DNA of 50,908 nt from Gnetum montanum (taxonomy: Eukaryota; Streptophyta; Gnetopsida; Gnetales; Gnetaceae): NCBI GenBank assembly GCA_015680685.1, contig MNCI01022386.1:30914-81821 (forward strand), read 5' to 3'. How positions within the stretch are numbered: position 1 is the first letter of the stretch; each line of letters starts with the position of its first letter. The translations under genes and the position numbers were made by a program. This document shows positions 1-9,531 of this stretch, piece after piece. Under the pieces are notes generated by a model. The model had not been told where the DNA came from, searched no databases, and saw nothing but the letters and a program-made list of their open reading frames with translations.

Positions 1-567
1 GCTTCGGCCCTGATCGTGATGACAATCTAAGTGCTCGTCCTTGTCATGTGTTTTTGTTCCCTCAGTGAACAATTGGCTTTCACGAGGATCAAAACCAGTA
101 TTGTGTATCGTGGAGCGTAGGTTCTGATACCCCACCTCCTCACTATTGTTAGGAGGGGAAACATCATTTGATAGGGAACCTATTATAAGTGGTTCGCCAT
201 CTCCAATTTCACTTAGGACATGCGGGACCCCTTTGCCCTTCAACAATGTATGGTGCCTCTCCTGCCTTGAGTGCCTTAAACATTGTGCTTCTGTGGGAAG
301 ATAATCCCTGGTGTCAAAATCACCTATAATGTATTCATCATATAGTTGTGTCATGCCTATCTGTGCAAGAGCACGAATAAGCATGTTAGGGACTACATGA
401 TCTGGAGGTAACACTATGTTACCTTGCAAGTCTCTACAACACATCTGTTCATCCTGATGGAATTTTTGAGGAACTAACAGATTTTGGTTATGTGTTTTAG
501 ACTACCAACTGTTTCTTGTATGATCCCTAGGTGGTGAAGTGCTCTTATGAGAAGAAGAAGAAGACAT
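1..567 (-). pseudogene. gag N-terminal part of element A, one internal stop
   Basis: An ATG at 565-567 (minus strand) opens a frame that stays open to the window edge except for one TAG at 502-504 (codon 22). The start MSSS followed by a serine-rich stretch also begins the gag of element B. The rest is hydrophilic, with no domain I can name, and does not align by eye with the B gag beyond the first residues, so A may be a different subfamily. The position, directly downstream of the primer-binding site and 5' LTR, is what supports the gag call. A single stop in about 189 codons suggests a fairly recent copy. Confidence 0.6.
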
Positions 568-691
568 TGTGTCTTATCAGTGTGCTAATTAACCATTATA
601 TAAATTTTCATTTAATTAACCCTAAGGGTTCGTTTAAGATCTCAACGATGTGAGTGATCTCCTATGTTCTACTTAGCGCACAAACACTTAG

Positions 692-709
692 TCCCTAGCA
701 ACGGTGCCA
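692..709 (-). promoter_or_regulatory. Primer-binding site of element A (tRNA-Asp-like)
   Basis: On the minus strand this reads TGGCACCGTTGCTAGGGA, one base from the LTR end. It is close to the tRNA-Asp-type site TGGCGCCGTTGCCGGGGA known from plant gypsy elements. It fixes the element's orientation and makes the adjacent repeat the 5' LTR. Confidence 0.75.
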
Positions 710-710
710 A

Positions 711-1523
711 TGATGAGTGGCGAGGTACCCCTACACTCAACCATACGAATATGAGCGTAGCACGGGCGATCTGGTCGAACTCCGCAGACTAAGTGCCTAC
801 ACACCTTATCAGACACTTAAGGTTAATTATTCGTTGTCTTCCCAGACTTACTTGTAGTTGTCATGGTTGTATGGTTAAGTAAGTCTGAGGTATATGATTT
901 TTATGTCTTTTCAGTTTTATCTCCTATGCTAATAAGGTGAAGGGTGAAGAGACTAATTAACTAAATTTAACTAACTAACTAAGTTCTAATAAACCTAGCA
1001 TCAGCATCCATTCCCACTTACCATTCACACCCTGAACCAATGCAACCTTGGTTACCAAACACTAGTTGTTGCTAGGATCACCAAGCATAACGCTCGTGCT
1101 CGAAGCGATCGTACTGAGGCACTTAACTAGGAGAGAAGGGTTGAGAAAGATTTAATGACTAATAAAGCATGTAAATAATTAACAGTAAATAAAAATAAAT
1201 AAAATCCTATTTAGCCTATTCCATGCACTGCAAGGTTTATCCAAGAAGTTCGTCTTTATTGTCGTACACAAACTTGTGTTCAGGTACAATATTTGCTCAA
1301 ATAAAGATCCGTTCACTTTGGAGCTCCTACTGCAGGCACATGGAAATTATTCTATCTTTGGAGAGGTAAAACTATCAGAGTTTCGCTACGGTCTAGGCCT
1401 AGAATGAGAAACAAGGGAGAGCTGCCTCTTATTTATAGATTTGACGGTGCACTACAATATCGCGTATGCAATATTGCAGGGGAATATGCGATATCGCGGC
1501 CCATGCGATATCATGTCCCATCA
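711..1523 (-). repeat. 5' LTR of element A (813 bp)
   Basis: The repeat starts TGATGAG on the plus strand and ends CCCATCA, giving inverted TG...CA termini. On the minus strand a TATA box (CTATAAATAA, about 1428-1438) lies downstream of a U3 with several CGATATCG or GCAATAT-type motifs (about 1457-1513). An alternative right end at 1530 is possible; 1523 is preferred because it leaves the interrupted gag of B in frame. Confidence 0.8.
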
Positions 1524-2683
1524 CTCATCATAGATATGGACCCCCTTCTTTTGAAGAGCTAGGTCCCAATTATATTCCTCTACATTTTCTCATTTACATA
1601 GCTCTCCTTCTTCTTTTGCCACATGTTCAACTAGCTTTTATATTTGATGGGCTTTCAATTTGGATAGCCAACCTTGGGTATAAATCCCAAGGATGCCTCT
1701 TGTTTGGTTACGAAGCCCATCTATGATGTGGAAAAGCTACTTTTTTTGAGAGAAATCATGGCCTGAACATCTATGTACTAGCGAATAGTATCTATCCAAG
1801 GCCACATCCAAGGATTCATGTTTTTCTTGTCTCCATCCTTGGATTTTTTTTCTCAAGTTGGACACTCTCACATAGGTTTGGTATTTCTTGTTGAAGAGTT
1901 CCAGCATTGTGGATTATTGATAGATTAAATCTAGTTCCAACAATCTATACCAACTTTTAGTTTTGTTAATTAGTGTACTAGGAAAGAGCTTAAGCTTTTT
2001 CCACTCACTCTTAATGTTCTGCAAGGTGTAGGCATCATGGAAGGCTTGTAAGTGATGTTTTTGAATCAAAGTTATAGCCTCTCACAAATTTAGGAATGTT
2101 ATTCATATCAAAGCCTTTTGATGTGACTTTCCCTTTGGTGCTTGTGGGGTATTCTAACTGCCTTCATTATTTGCATCATGCTCCTAGTAGCCAACAAGGG
2201 TCCATCATCATCAAACATGTCATGGTGATAATTTCTATTTCTAATTTTCTAATTATGATGATTTTGTTCATGCTCATACTAATGATCTTGTCTATTTCTA
2301 CTTCTATCTTCATCTTGATCCCTATTTCTATACCTATGTTCATCTTTTTCAAAACTAGACATGAAGGAGGAAGAGGAAGATGGTAAATTGGGAGAATCGC
2401 CATGGCTCCTATATTTCCCCCTTTGGTCCCTCGATGTATCTCTTCTAGGTTTGGAGGAGGTCATAGGCCTTGAGGCCCTTCTTGTTCTAGGACTTACTCC
2501 ATCTCCTTTAGGATTGTTTGCATTAGTCAAATGTAGTCTTTGAATGTAGTAAGGGTCTAAATAAGCATAGTAAACCCCTACTTGTGGTTGTTTACTCCAG
2601 TTTTCCTCAATATAGATCCTATCATTTTCTCTACGAGCATTCTTATCATATGATGCATTATTGGTCCTATGTGAAGAAGACAT
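1524..2683 (-). pseudogene. gag of element B, truncated by element A
   Basis: The minus-strand frame starts MSSSHRT at 2683. It runs through a charged, Arg/Asp/Ser-rich N-terminal region to about 2279. A degraded gag core follows, recognisable by similarity to the E, F and H gags: a QAFHDAY-type motif, a KKLKLFP-type motif and, near 1720, a HIIDGL-like motif. Several stops and frameshifts are present. The frame ends where the LTR of A begins, so the 3' part of this gag is displaced to the left, outside the window. Confidence 0.7.
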
Positions 2684-2796
2684 GGTTTTACTTGATAATG
2701 TGTGTGACTTAAAATATTAATATTTTCTAAAATATAGATCGTTAATATGTTTATAATGATCATGTATAATATAACTAATCTAAATAACTGGCACCA

Positions 2797-2814
2797 TCTC
2801 CAACAACAGTGCCA
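2797..2814 (-). promoter_or_regulatory. Primer-binding site of element B (degenerate)
   Basis: The minus strand reads TGGCACTGTTGTTGGAGA one base from the LTR. It is a decayed version of the tRNA-Asp-like site of the family. Confidence 0.6.
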
Positions 2815-2815
2815 A

Positions 2816-3658
2816 TGATGAGTAGTAGGTACCCCTATGCCCAACCATACAAATCACAAGCGTTCATGCACAATTCAGTTGAATTCCATGGATGGGACTA
2901 ATTATGGAATTTAAATTATTAAGCATTGATTGTAGGACATTGTCTTCCCACTTGGACTAGTGGTAGCTTTGTCATGTATGGTTTAGTCCAAAGTGATGCG
3001 TATGATAATTGATGTTATTAGGCCCTAATTACTTCTAACGATAAACATAATTGGGAATGAAATATAGTTTTAAGTCTAAGTAATGATGGTAATGTAAATC
3101 TTCTCTAGCCTAGAGCGATGAGCATTCGATCTTGGCTTACTGTACATGTCTTGGGCTCATGTAATTGTTATTGGGATACCAAGTGTTATGCTACTAGTTG
3201 AACCAAGCAATAACACTATTGGAATTACTAAATGATTACACTTAAATGCTTGAAACTAGTCGTACTCATTCTGCTTTACTAATGAACAAGAAAGTAAAGT
3301 ACTTGGAAATGTAAATGATTAAACTAAAAAAACAATAAAAACTATGCTAAGTAAAATAGTAACACTAAGTGCATACTACAATGATGTAAAACAATCTCGA
3401 TCTTTATGTTTGAACATGAAGTGTGTCCAAGTACGTTTCACTTGAATAAAGATTCTATACAACTGCTCAACACCACACTGTGAGCATTCACTCTATTGCT
3501 AAAACTACGAAATGAAACTGTAAGAATCTACCTAAGGATGGAATGAAAGTTATTCGAATCGTGCCCCCAAGTGCTGTATTTATAGGCAAGCACGTGTTTC
3601 ATGATATCCAATGTTGTAGGATGTGCTGCGATATTAGGGATTTGATATCTTAGCCTAC
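2816..3658 (-). repeat. 5' LTR of element B (about 843 bp)
   Basis: It starts TGATGAG on the plus strand and aligns along its length with the other family LTRs: the GTACCCCTA start, the GTCTTCCCACTTGGACTAG block, and the ATTTATAG TATA box near 3580. GATATC-like motifs follow in U3. The right end is less certain because the expected CATCA is changed to about CCTACA. Confidence 0.75.
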
Positions 3659-4429
3659 AAAAAACACAATTTATCAACTATGATAACCAAAGTGCAACTT
3701 ATATATCCAAGAATCCCATTTTCCATAGTAGGATAAAGCATATAGAAATACGATATCACTATATTTAAAAGCAAATATATGAACAAAAGATTTCCTAGAA
3801 AAATTTAAAATAGAAGAAAATCTTGCTAATATGATGATAAAATCATTATCCACTAAAAATTGTTTTTGGTATTGAACAATCATTAAGGTTTGGATCAAGC
3901 TTCATAGTAGCTTTACCTTCGAGAGGGAGAATTATGAGTAAAGTGAAGGCAAACTGTTGTTTAGATTAGCTCAAATATAGTTATCTTTAGTTACAAGCGC
4001 TATCCTTTTGTGATTGTGTTGTTACAATAGTTATGTTGTGATATACTGTAGTGTTATATATTTAATTACAGATATTTATAGTGTAATTAATGTAAATTAA
4101 TGTTTATGTCTAATCATTTTGTTGTTGTTAATGTTTAGTTTACATTCAACTAAAACTACCTATGGATATCTATCCCACACTATAAATATGATTACAAAGA
4201 AGCCTGAAAGGTTGTGTATGTAGTGTTTTGCTTTCATCCTTGTGCTATCTACTTTCTCATTCTCTCTTGTCCATTATGCTTGTGTAATTATCTCTGAGGT
4301 GATAAAGATCCAAAGCCTATTTCTTGTTGGGCTTTTTCTAGTTTTTCCCTAGGATATATTTTTGTTTTGTTTTTTACCTATTCCTAATCATTTATTTTTA
4401 TTGGTGCCATAAATGATCTCACATACAAT

Positions 4430-4475
4430 AGTTAGAACCCATGACCTAGTGCTTTCAAATCAAATATCTTTTCCT
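4430..4475 (-). mobile_element. Possible truncated tRNA-derived SINE
   Basis: The minus strand matches the body of the SINEs at 8327 and 19132 (TTGATTTGAAAGC, then GGTCATGGGTTC) and carries a degenerate B box. The A-box half is missing and the copy abuts the tandem array, so this is a remnant at best. Confidence 0.4.
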
Positions 4476-4570
4476 ATTTTTTTGGTTTTATCTTTTCCTA
4501 TTTTTTAGTTTTATCTTTTCCTATCTTTTAGTTTTATCTTTTTCTAATTTTTTAGTTTTATCTTTTCCTA
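4465..4570. repeat. Tandem repeat, about 23-bp unit, 4-5 copies
   Basis: TTTTATCTTTTCCTATTTTT followed by TAG is repeated with small changes. It is an AT/pyrimidine-rich minisatellite of unknown role. Confidence 0.8.
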
Positions 4571-5343
4571 GGCTAACACCTCATTGTTTGTCATTTTCCA
4601 TTTAAAATTCAAATACAAAACATTATTATGTTGTATCCGTTGTATACCACTTTTATTTGGTAGCATACCGTAACATATATGGTAATACATGCAATCGTAA
4701 ATTCGTGTGCAGTAGTCTAGAATACCTTTGTATTGGTGTCATGCACGAGCATTAATACCCCGTTTAATGAGAAAAGGGTATTGCAGCAAAACGACACATT
4801 GGTACTATTTTCAATGTTGAAATGATGGTATTTTTGATGAATCAGACTTGATTATTTCTCTATTTTAATTGTGTTAAGTATTATACCGAGATCAAAAGTT
4901 TAACAAATTGTAAATAGATCGAGGTAGCACTGAGCAAACTTGTGTTAATATCAAAATGTTGATTAATAGTTACAATGGCATTTGTAAATTTTGATATGAA
5001 ACATGGTGGTTATTATTATTATTTTTTGTTTTTACAGTACGCATGAACAGTCGTAGCGTTTGCTCTTTGGTCGTAAATTTGCATTGACATTCTGATTTTA
5101 TTCGCCTCCGTGACAACCTTAACACCAAAATTAAGTCCATCGCTCCAGGCGCACCAGCATTGCAAAGCCTAGGCTGGCGTTTGGTTGAAACGCGATACCT
5201 GGAATCTCCTCTGCAAGTCATGCTATTTCAATAAAAAACAACAACAACAATAATCATAAGCTTCTTCTCCTTCTCCTGCTCGATTATGATTACGAGTATA
5301 TTCTTAATTAATCTCCATACTTTACGAAATATCAAAGTCAGAG

Positions 5344-5600
5344 GACGTGCGTAAAACGCGTGGCTCCATCCGTTGCCTCGGCAGAAACATAGACATGCAA
5401 AGCACATGCTCACCACCATCTCATTCATATTCGCCGCTCTTCCATTCCCAATCTTGCTTATTTAAACACTCGTTCCATCACTGTTTAAGCCGCATTGCAT
5501 TCTCTCTCTCTCTCTCTCTGCGCCTGCACTGGTTGTGAATCATATGTTCAACAATCATATATATATATATATATATACGGGTACAGTAGAGTAGAGTAGA
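5344..5600 (+). promoter_or_regulatory. Core promoter and 5' leader of the PAR1 gene
   Basis: A TATA-like box TATTTAAA lies at 5459-5466, 135 bp before the ATG. A GACGTG core motif sits at 5344-5349. The presumed 5' UTR holds a (CT)n tract at 5501-5519, common in plant leaders, and an (AT)n microsatellite at about 5557-5577, then three GTAGA repeats just before the ATG. The transcription start is inferred only from spacing. Confidence 0.5.
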
Positions 5601-6421
5601 ATGGCTTCAGGCGGTGGCAGATCATGCGTTGCAGTGGCGTTGATGGTGACGATGGTAACGCAAGTAATGCTTCTGCTGCTGCTCAATGCAGATGCAGCAG
5701 CGGCAGCGAAGAAGGAGATGATGTGCGAGAATGTAGCAGTGGAGCACTGCGCCTTCTCCGTATCCAGCGCAGGCAACCGCTGCGTTCTCGAAAAGACCCA
5801 CAACGCCGACGGTACCTTCCTTTATCAATGCATGGTAATCATCGCAACATCTTTCTCACTTTCTCTAACTTTGGCAGAGAATTATGTCCTCCATCCATGA
5901 AAGAAAGGTTTTTATTCCAAGGCTTGATATATAATCATAACATAATTAACACCCCAGAAGATAACAGCAATCCTAATGCCTGCCTTTCGTTTGGCTGTCG
6001 ATCATAATTTATGTTAATCATGACGATGATGCAGGCTTCGGTGGTGATGGCTGAGGATTTTGCGGAATGGGTGGAGAGCGAGGAATGTGTATCTGCATGC
6101 GGTGCAGACAGAAAGGCGGTGGGCATGTCAAGCGATTCGTTAATGGAGTCGGCGCAGTTGCAGAAGATGTGCTCGCCCAGATGCCTCCAAGTCTGCCCCA
6201 ATTTGGTCGATCTCTTCACCGAAGTTGCTGCCGGCGAAGGCATGTCCCTGATCCATGTTTGCCGTGCCCATGACGCTGCTGTTGCACATGACGAGGCGTC
6301 CCTTCGCCGTATAATGTTGGGTTCTGAGCTGCCTTTTCACTTGGCCTTCAATTGGGACGATGTGGCCGACCTCGCTTTTGCTCCTGCTCCTGCTCCTCTT
6401 CCTTTCCCATTCCTGTATTAG
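5601..6421 (+). CDS. PAR1: PAR1 (photoassimilate-responsive) family protein, two exons
   Basis: The predicted protein has 206 residues from exons 5601-5834 and 6035-6421, joined in phase 0 across a GT-AG intron. Residues 1 to about 36 form a signal peptide (basic start, Leu/Val core, Ala-rich end), so the protein is probably secreted. The mature part shows family hallmarks: CENVAVEHCAF (42-52), SSAGNRCVLE (55-64), DGT..YQC to 77, then CVSACGADR (96-104), CSPRCLQVCPN (124-134) and LFTEVAAGEG (138-147). Ten cysteines remain after the signal, suggesting disulfides. The C-terminus is a Pro/Ala tail (APAPAPLP). PAR1 genes were described as responding to sugars and pathogens in tobacco; the molecular activity is unknown. 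Length is slightly above the usual 180-190 residues. No internal defect is seen; it looks intact and is GC-richer than its surroundings. Confidence 0.9.
5835..6034 (+). other. PAR1 intron, 200 bp, phase 0
   Basis: The intron starts GTAATC directly after codon 78 and ends GATGATGCAG before GCTTCG. Removing it joins two blocks that are both characteristic of the PAR1 family, which is stronger support than the splice signals alone. Confidence 0.85.
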
Positions 6422-7618
6422 CCTATTGCTTGCTTGCTGCTGCTGCAATAATTTGTTGTTCATCCACCTTATCTCTCTTATTTCTCACCTTCCAATAATC
6501 TTATATGGCCTCCTCTTTATCTACCTACAGATCTCGACTTTCATGCAGTATTATTGTCAATGAAAGTGAATCCTGGTGCACATGAGATGCATTAGATGGA
6601 GCATATGATGTTGTTTAGAGATTAGAGAAGCTCTTGTCGTGGTCTCTGCTATTTTTAAGGTCATCCTTGGTCTCGACCTTCTGGTCATGGTTCCGGTTCC
6701 GATGCTAAGGTTGACCGGTAACTATTATTCTTATTTAGTTCTTTTGAGCCCGGGCATTCTGGCAATTGCTACTGCGGAAGCCTTGATGAGTAATAAATAT
6801 GATACTTTTTGCTTAGTAATTGATATAAGATATCTTTCATGGGATACAACAATTTGTGTAGTAGGAGAATAATCAACCACGAAAACTAGAAAAACTAGGC
6901 AACTAAAGTCTCTATTTATAAGTCAATAATCTGACGTTTAAAAAACAATGATAGCATATTGTCTTTTTTACCCTAAAAATTCACTAACATATTTGAGAAA
7001 TCTAAATAAAGTTCCAAGAAATTTAAAAAAATGTAATTGAAGATTAAATCTAAGAAAAAAGCTGGACAAAGAAGTGACAACAAAGAAGCATAACAAAAAA
7101 TGAATATATTAACATAAGTTTGAATAAACACAAACAATAACAAAGAATAGCCATAATTTGACATACATCTTCAGCAATTGAAGCCATAATAGAAGGGTAA
7201 AGAGAAGAGGTCCAATAAAGATTGAATGAGATGACTCTTTTTAAGACATATAGCCAATATAATACATTAGAAGAATTATAGAAAAATATTGAAATTGAAG
7301 CTTATATACTACATTTCTATGAAAGATAAAGATAGATTCTACAAATTGACCAAGCACCAATGTTTGTAGCAAAAGCAAATCATACAAGTTTTTTTTTATA
7401 CAAGTAAAGATTCATTTTCTCATGTTTTTTTTTTTTTTTTTTTTTTTTGAGTTTCCTATTGCTCAATATGCTTGGAAATGGACAGAATTTATAACTTTTT
7501 TCAACCAAGCATTAATGAAGTTATTTTTGGTGATCAACCTACTTTATCCACTTCATTTCTTTGCATTTACAATTATCTTTAACCACTTGTTCTCTATTCT
7601 ATTTGGAAGCTCCAGTAT
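6422..7618. other. Spacer downstream of PAR1
   Basis: The first 150 bp are probably PAR1 3' UTR (pyrimidine-rich, with AATAAT at about 6446), but no poly(A) site can be fixed. The rest is AT-rich. A run of 24 T at 7425-7448 could be the reverse of a retroposed poly(A) tail, but nothing beside it is recognisable. Confidence 0.5.
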
Positions 7619-8060
7619 CTTCAGGTGTCAAACACCATATTCTCAAAAAATCACTTTTTAACTACAACTTCAAGCAAAAAAGCTCTTAGTGAAAGCTAAA
7701 CAATTAATTTTTTTTCTATAGTATTAATTTCTTTTTGTTTCAGAGGCTTAAGGATAAGAAGATATTAGCTTTTGTTGCTACTTATTATCTCTTATTGATG
7801 TATTCTTTTTTCTTTAGAAATAGTTTTCTCCTTCTCTTTACTAGAAATCCTTTAGTACAAAGTGAAAACCCATAACGGCACTTCTAAATAAGGGTAAGAC
7901 CTAATCTTTTTCCTACCCCAAGAGGGAAAGGTTTTTAGGATTGATTATAAGGATGAAAACTTGGAAAGGCATCTCCAAAACCATTGAACTTTTTCTTTAT
8001 ATTTTCTCTTGATAATTTGATGTACTCTTAAGTTTTTAAATATTATTATTTATTTTTTGA
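7619..8060 (+). repeat. Dispersed direct repeat R, copy 1
   Basis: About 440 bp matches 17065-17490 in the same orientation, with shared blocks such as TTTCAACTACAACTTCAAGCA-like, ATATTCTTTTTTCTTTAGA and GAAATCCTTTAG. Identity by eye is about 75-80 percent, with indels. There is no coding potential and the boundaries are ragged. It may be an old LTR pair or an unclassified repeat. Confidence 0.65.
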
Positions 8061-8326
8061 GGTCCAACAACCTCATTCTCTATAATACAAGTGATTTATT
8101 GTAAAATTATAATGCTATCTTAAATGGAGTACTCACAACACAAAAAGAAATATATGCAACTCATCTTCAAGGGCTCTAAACCTATGTAATCTATAAATGT
8201 GCTTTTCTCAAGGGAGTTGAAACTATCTTTACTAAAGTGTTATTAAAATTGGTAACCTCTTACTTAATAATATAGTGAACTAACCACTTGAGTCATCTAT
8301 CACTTGTAGGGTAGCTATAACTAATA
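8061..8326. other. Spacer, nothing recognised
   Basis: AT-rich sequence between repeat R copy 1 and the SINE, with no open frame or repeat that I can support. Confidence 0.5.
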
Positions 8327-8401
8327 GTGAGGTGTAAGCGTAGTGGTAAGAGTCTTGACTTGGTGGCTCTAGGTCATAGGTTCAATTCCATTAATCAAAA
8401 T
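8327..8401 (+). mobile_element. tRNA-derived SINE, head portion
   Basis: An A box TAAGCGTAGTGG (8335-8346) and a B box GGTTCAATTCC (8379-8389) are about 33 bp apart, as in the tRNA-like heads of plant Au-type SINEs. The copy resembles the SINE at 19132. Its 3' part seems to be cut by solo LTR D. It is not a working tRNA gene: no cloverleaf can be closed. Confidence 0.65.
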
Positions 8402-8734
8402 TAATGAGTGATGAGGTACCCCTATGTCCAACCATACGAATCACAAGTGTTCATGCATGATCCGGTCAAATTTCGTGGATAGGACTAGTTGTGCATCTAA
8501 ATTGTTATGTCTTGATCGCAGTTCAGTGTCTTCCCACTTGGACTAGTTGGTAGCTTTGTCACATATGGTTTAGTCCAAAGTTAGGTATATGATGTTGTCT
8601 AATCCTATGTTGCTCCTAATGACAATAAAGAGGTAATTAATTGAGCTAATGAACAATGGTAAGTAAAACCTAAACTAGCCTATGTGCGATGAATATCTAT
8701 TTTGAATCATTTTCACATGCCTTGGACTTTGTAT
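8402..8734 (-). repeat. Solo LTR D of the gypsy family, left piece
   Basis: The first 333 bp of a family LTR (GATGAGGTACCCCTATG start and GTCTTCCCACTTGGACTAG block), interrupted by the copia element. With the right piece (15345-15891) the LTR totals about 880 bp, the family size. There is no primer-binding site or polypurine tract at either side, so it is a solo LTR. The first bases are mutated (TAATGAG). Confidence 0.75.
8730..8734. repeat. Target-site duplication TGTAT, left copy
   Basis: The identical TGTAT at 15340-15344 flanks the other end of the copia element. Five bp is the normal size for this class. Confidence 0.85.
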
Positions 8735-9244
8735 TGTGAGAAATCTTACGTGCATCAAAAATCAGATTGCACAAGCGAAAGCATGTAAAAACAGATCTCT
8801 TAATCTACAAATGTGCATGAAACAAAAATGCACAAATCAATTTTGAAAAACAGATCGAACTAACCTCCAGCCATTGATGCCATTGATGCCTGAATGTTCC
8901 GGATCTTCTTTCACACGGGTGCTCTGCGGTGATGGTGTATGCAAACTGTAAGCGACTATGAAAGGAACCTGAACTGCTACACTGCAATTGATTCCCCGTG
9001 CCTTGTTCTCCCATCAAGAACCCAAAAGACCTCGGAATCAGTTACCATTTATTAGAAAAATATGAGACCATTACAAGATAACAATGAATAGATTTCAACG
9101 GATGGATTGCAACGAGTTGTCACCATATGTTGCAATCGATGACAATCGTTTCCACACGTTGCTTGCCAAGGATAGCAACGTAAGCTGTCAATGGATAGCA
9201 ACGAAAACTGTCATGTTGCTGTCCAAAGCTATCACATTGTTACA
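8735..9244 (-). repeat. 3' LTR of the copia element (510 bp)
   Basis: The complete LTR copy, TG...CA on both strands. Positions 8932-9244 match 15063-15339 in the other LTR. Confidence 0.92.
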
Positions 9245-9259
9245 ATCTCCCACTTGGTC
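9245..9259 (-). promoter_or_regulatory. Polypurine tract of the copia element
   Basis: The minus strand reads GACCAAGTGGGAGAT directly before the LTR TGTAAC. This is the purine-rich plus-strand primer typical of plant copia elements, and it sets the orientation. Confidence 0.85.
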
Positions 9260-9531
9260 TCCATATTTATTCTAATATCCAACTTTCAAGAAACAAATAC
9301 ATGAATCATGGCGATAGTTCCTCTTAATGCGAGTAGTATCTTCCATGTATTACAATGTATTATTTCTCAAAGTTAATTCCTTTATATGGTAACTTTAACT
9401 GTATGAACAAACCCAATGTTTATTCGCGGTCCGACCTTATGTGTGTGTTCTCTAATGACTTTATGCGCAACTGTATGAGAAAACGCACAACTGAATAGAG
9501 TTTCATTAACACTGTAATGTTGTACAACATA

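Larger units (their letters stand above)
1..1523 (-). mobile_element. Gypsy element A (Athila/Tat-like), 5' part, runs off left edge
   Basis: This is the 5' portion of a minus-strand Ty3/gypsy element: gag start, primer-binding site and 5' LTR, in that order from left to right on the plus strand. It belongs to the LTR family found seven times in this window. Its LTR ends inside the gag of element B, so A appears to be inserted in B; CTCAT at 1524-1528 could be one copy of its target duplication, but the other end lies outside the window. Confidence 0.8.
3659..5343. other. AT-rich spacer between element B and the PAR1 gene
   Basis: No coding region is convincing here. A short tandem array and a possible SINE remnant are listed separately. 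GC content rises after about 5050, towards the PAR1 promoter. Confidence 0.6.

Noticed and set aside
5555-6463. Overlapping frames on both strands of the PAR1 locus (for example 5624-6007 plus, 6140-6463 minus)
   Set aside because: They are shadows of the PAR1 exons; only the spliced frame shows family motifs.
7425-7448. Poly(A) tail of a processed pseudogene (minus strand)
   Set aside because: No gene-like sequence or flanking duplication could be found beside the T run.
8327-8401. tRNA gene
   Set aside because: A and B boxes are present but no cloverleaf closes; it matches the SINE at 19132.
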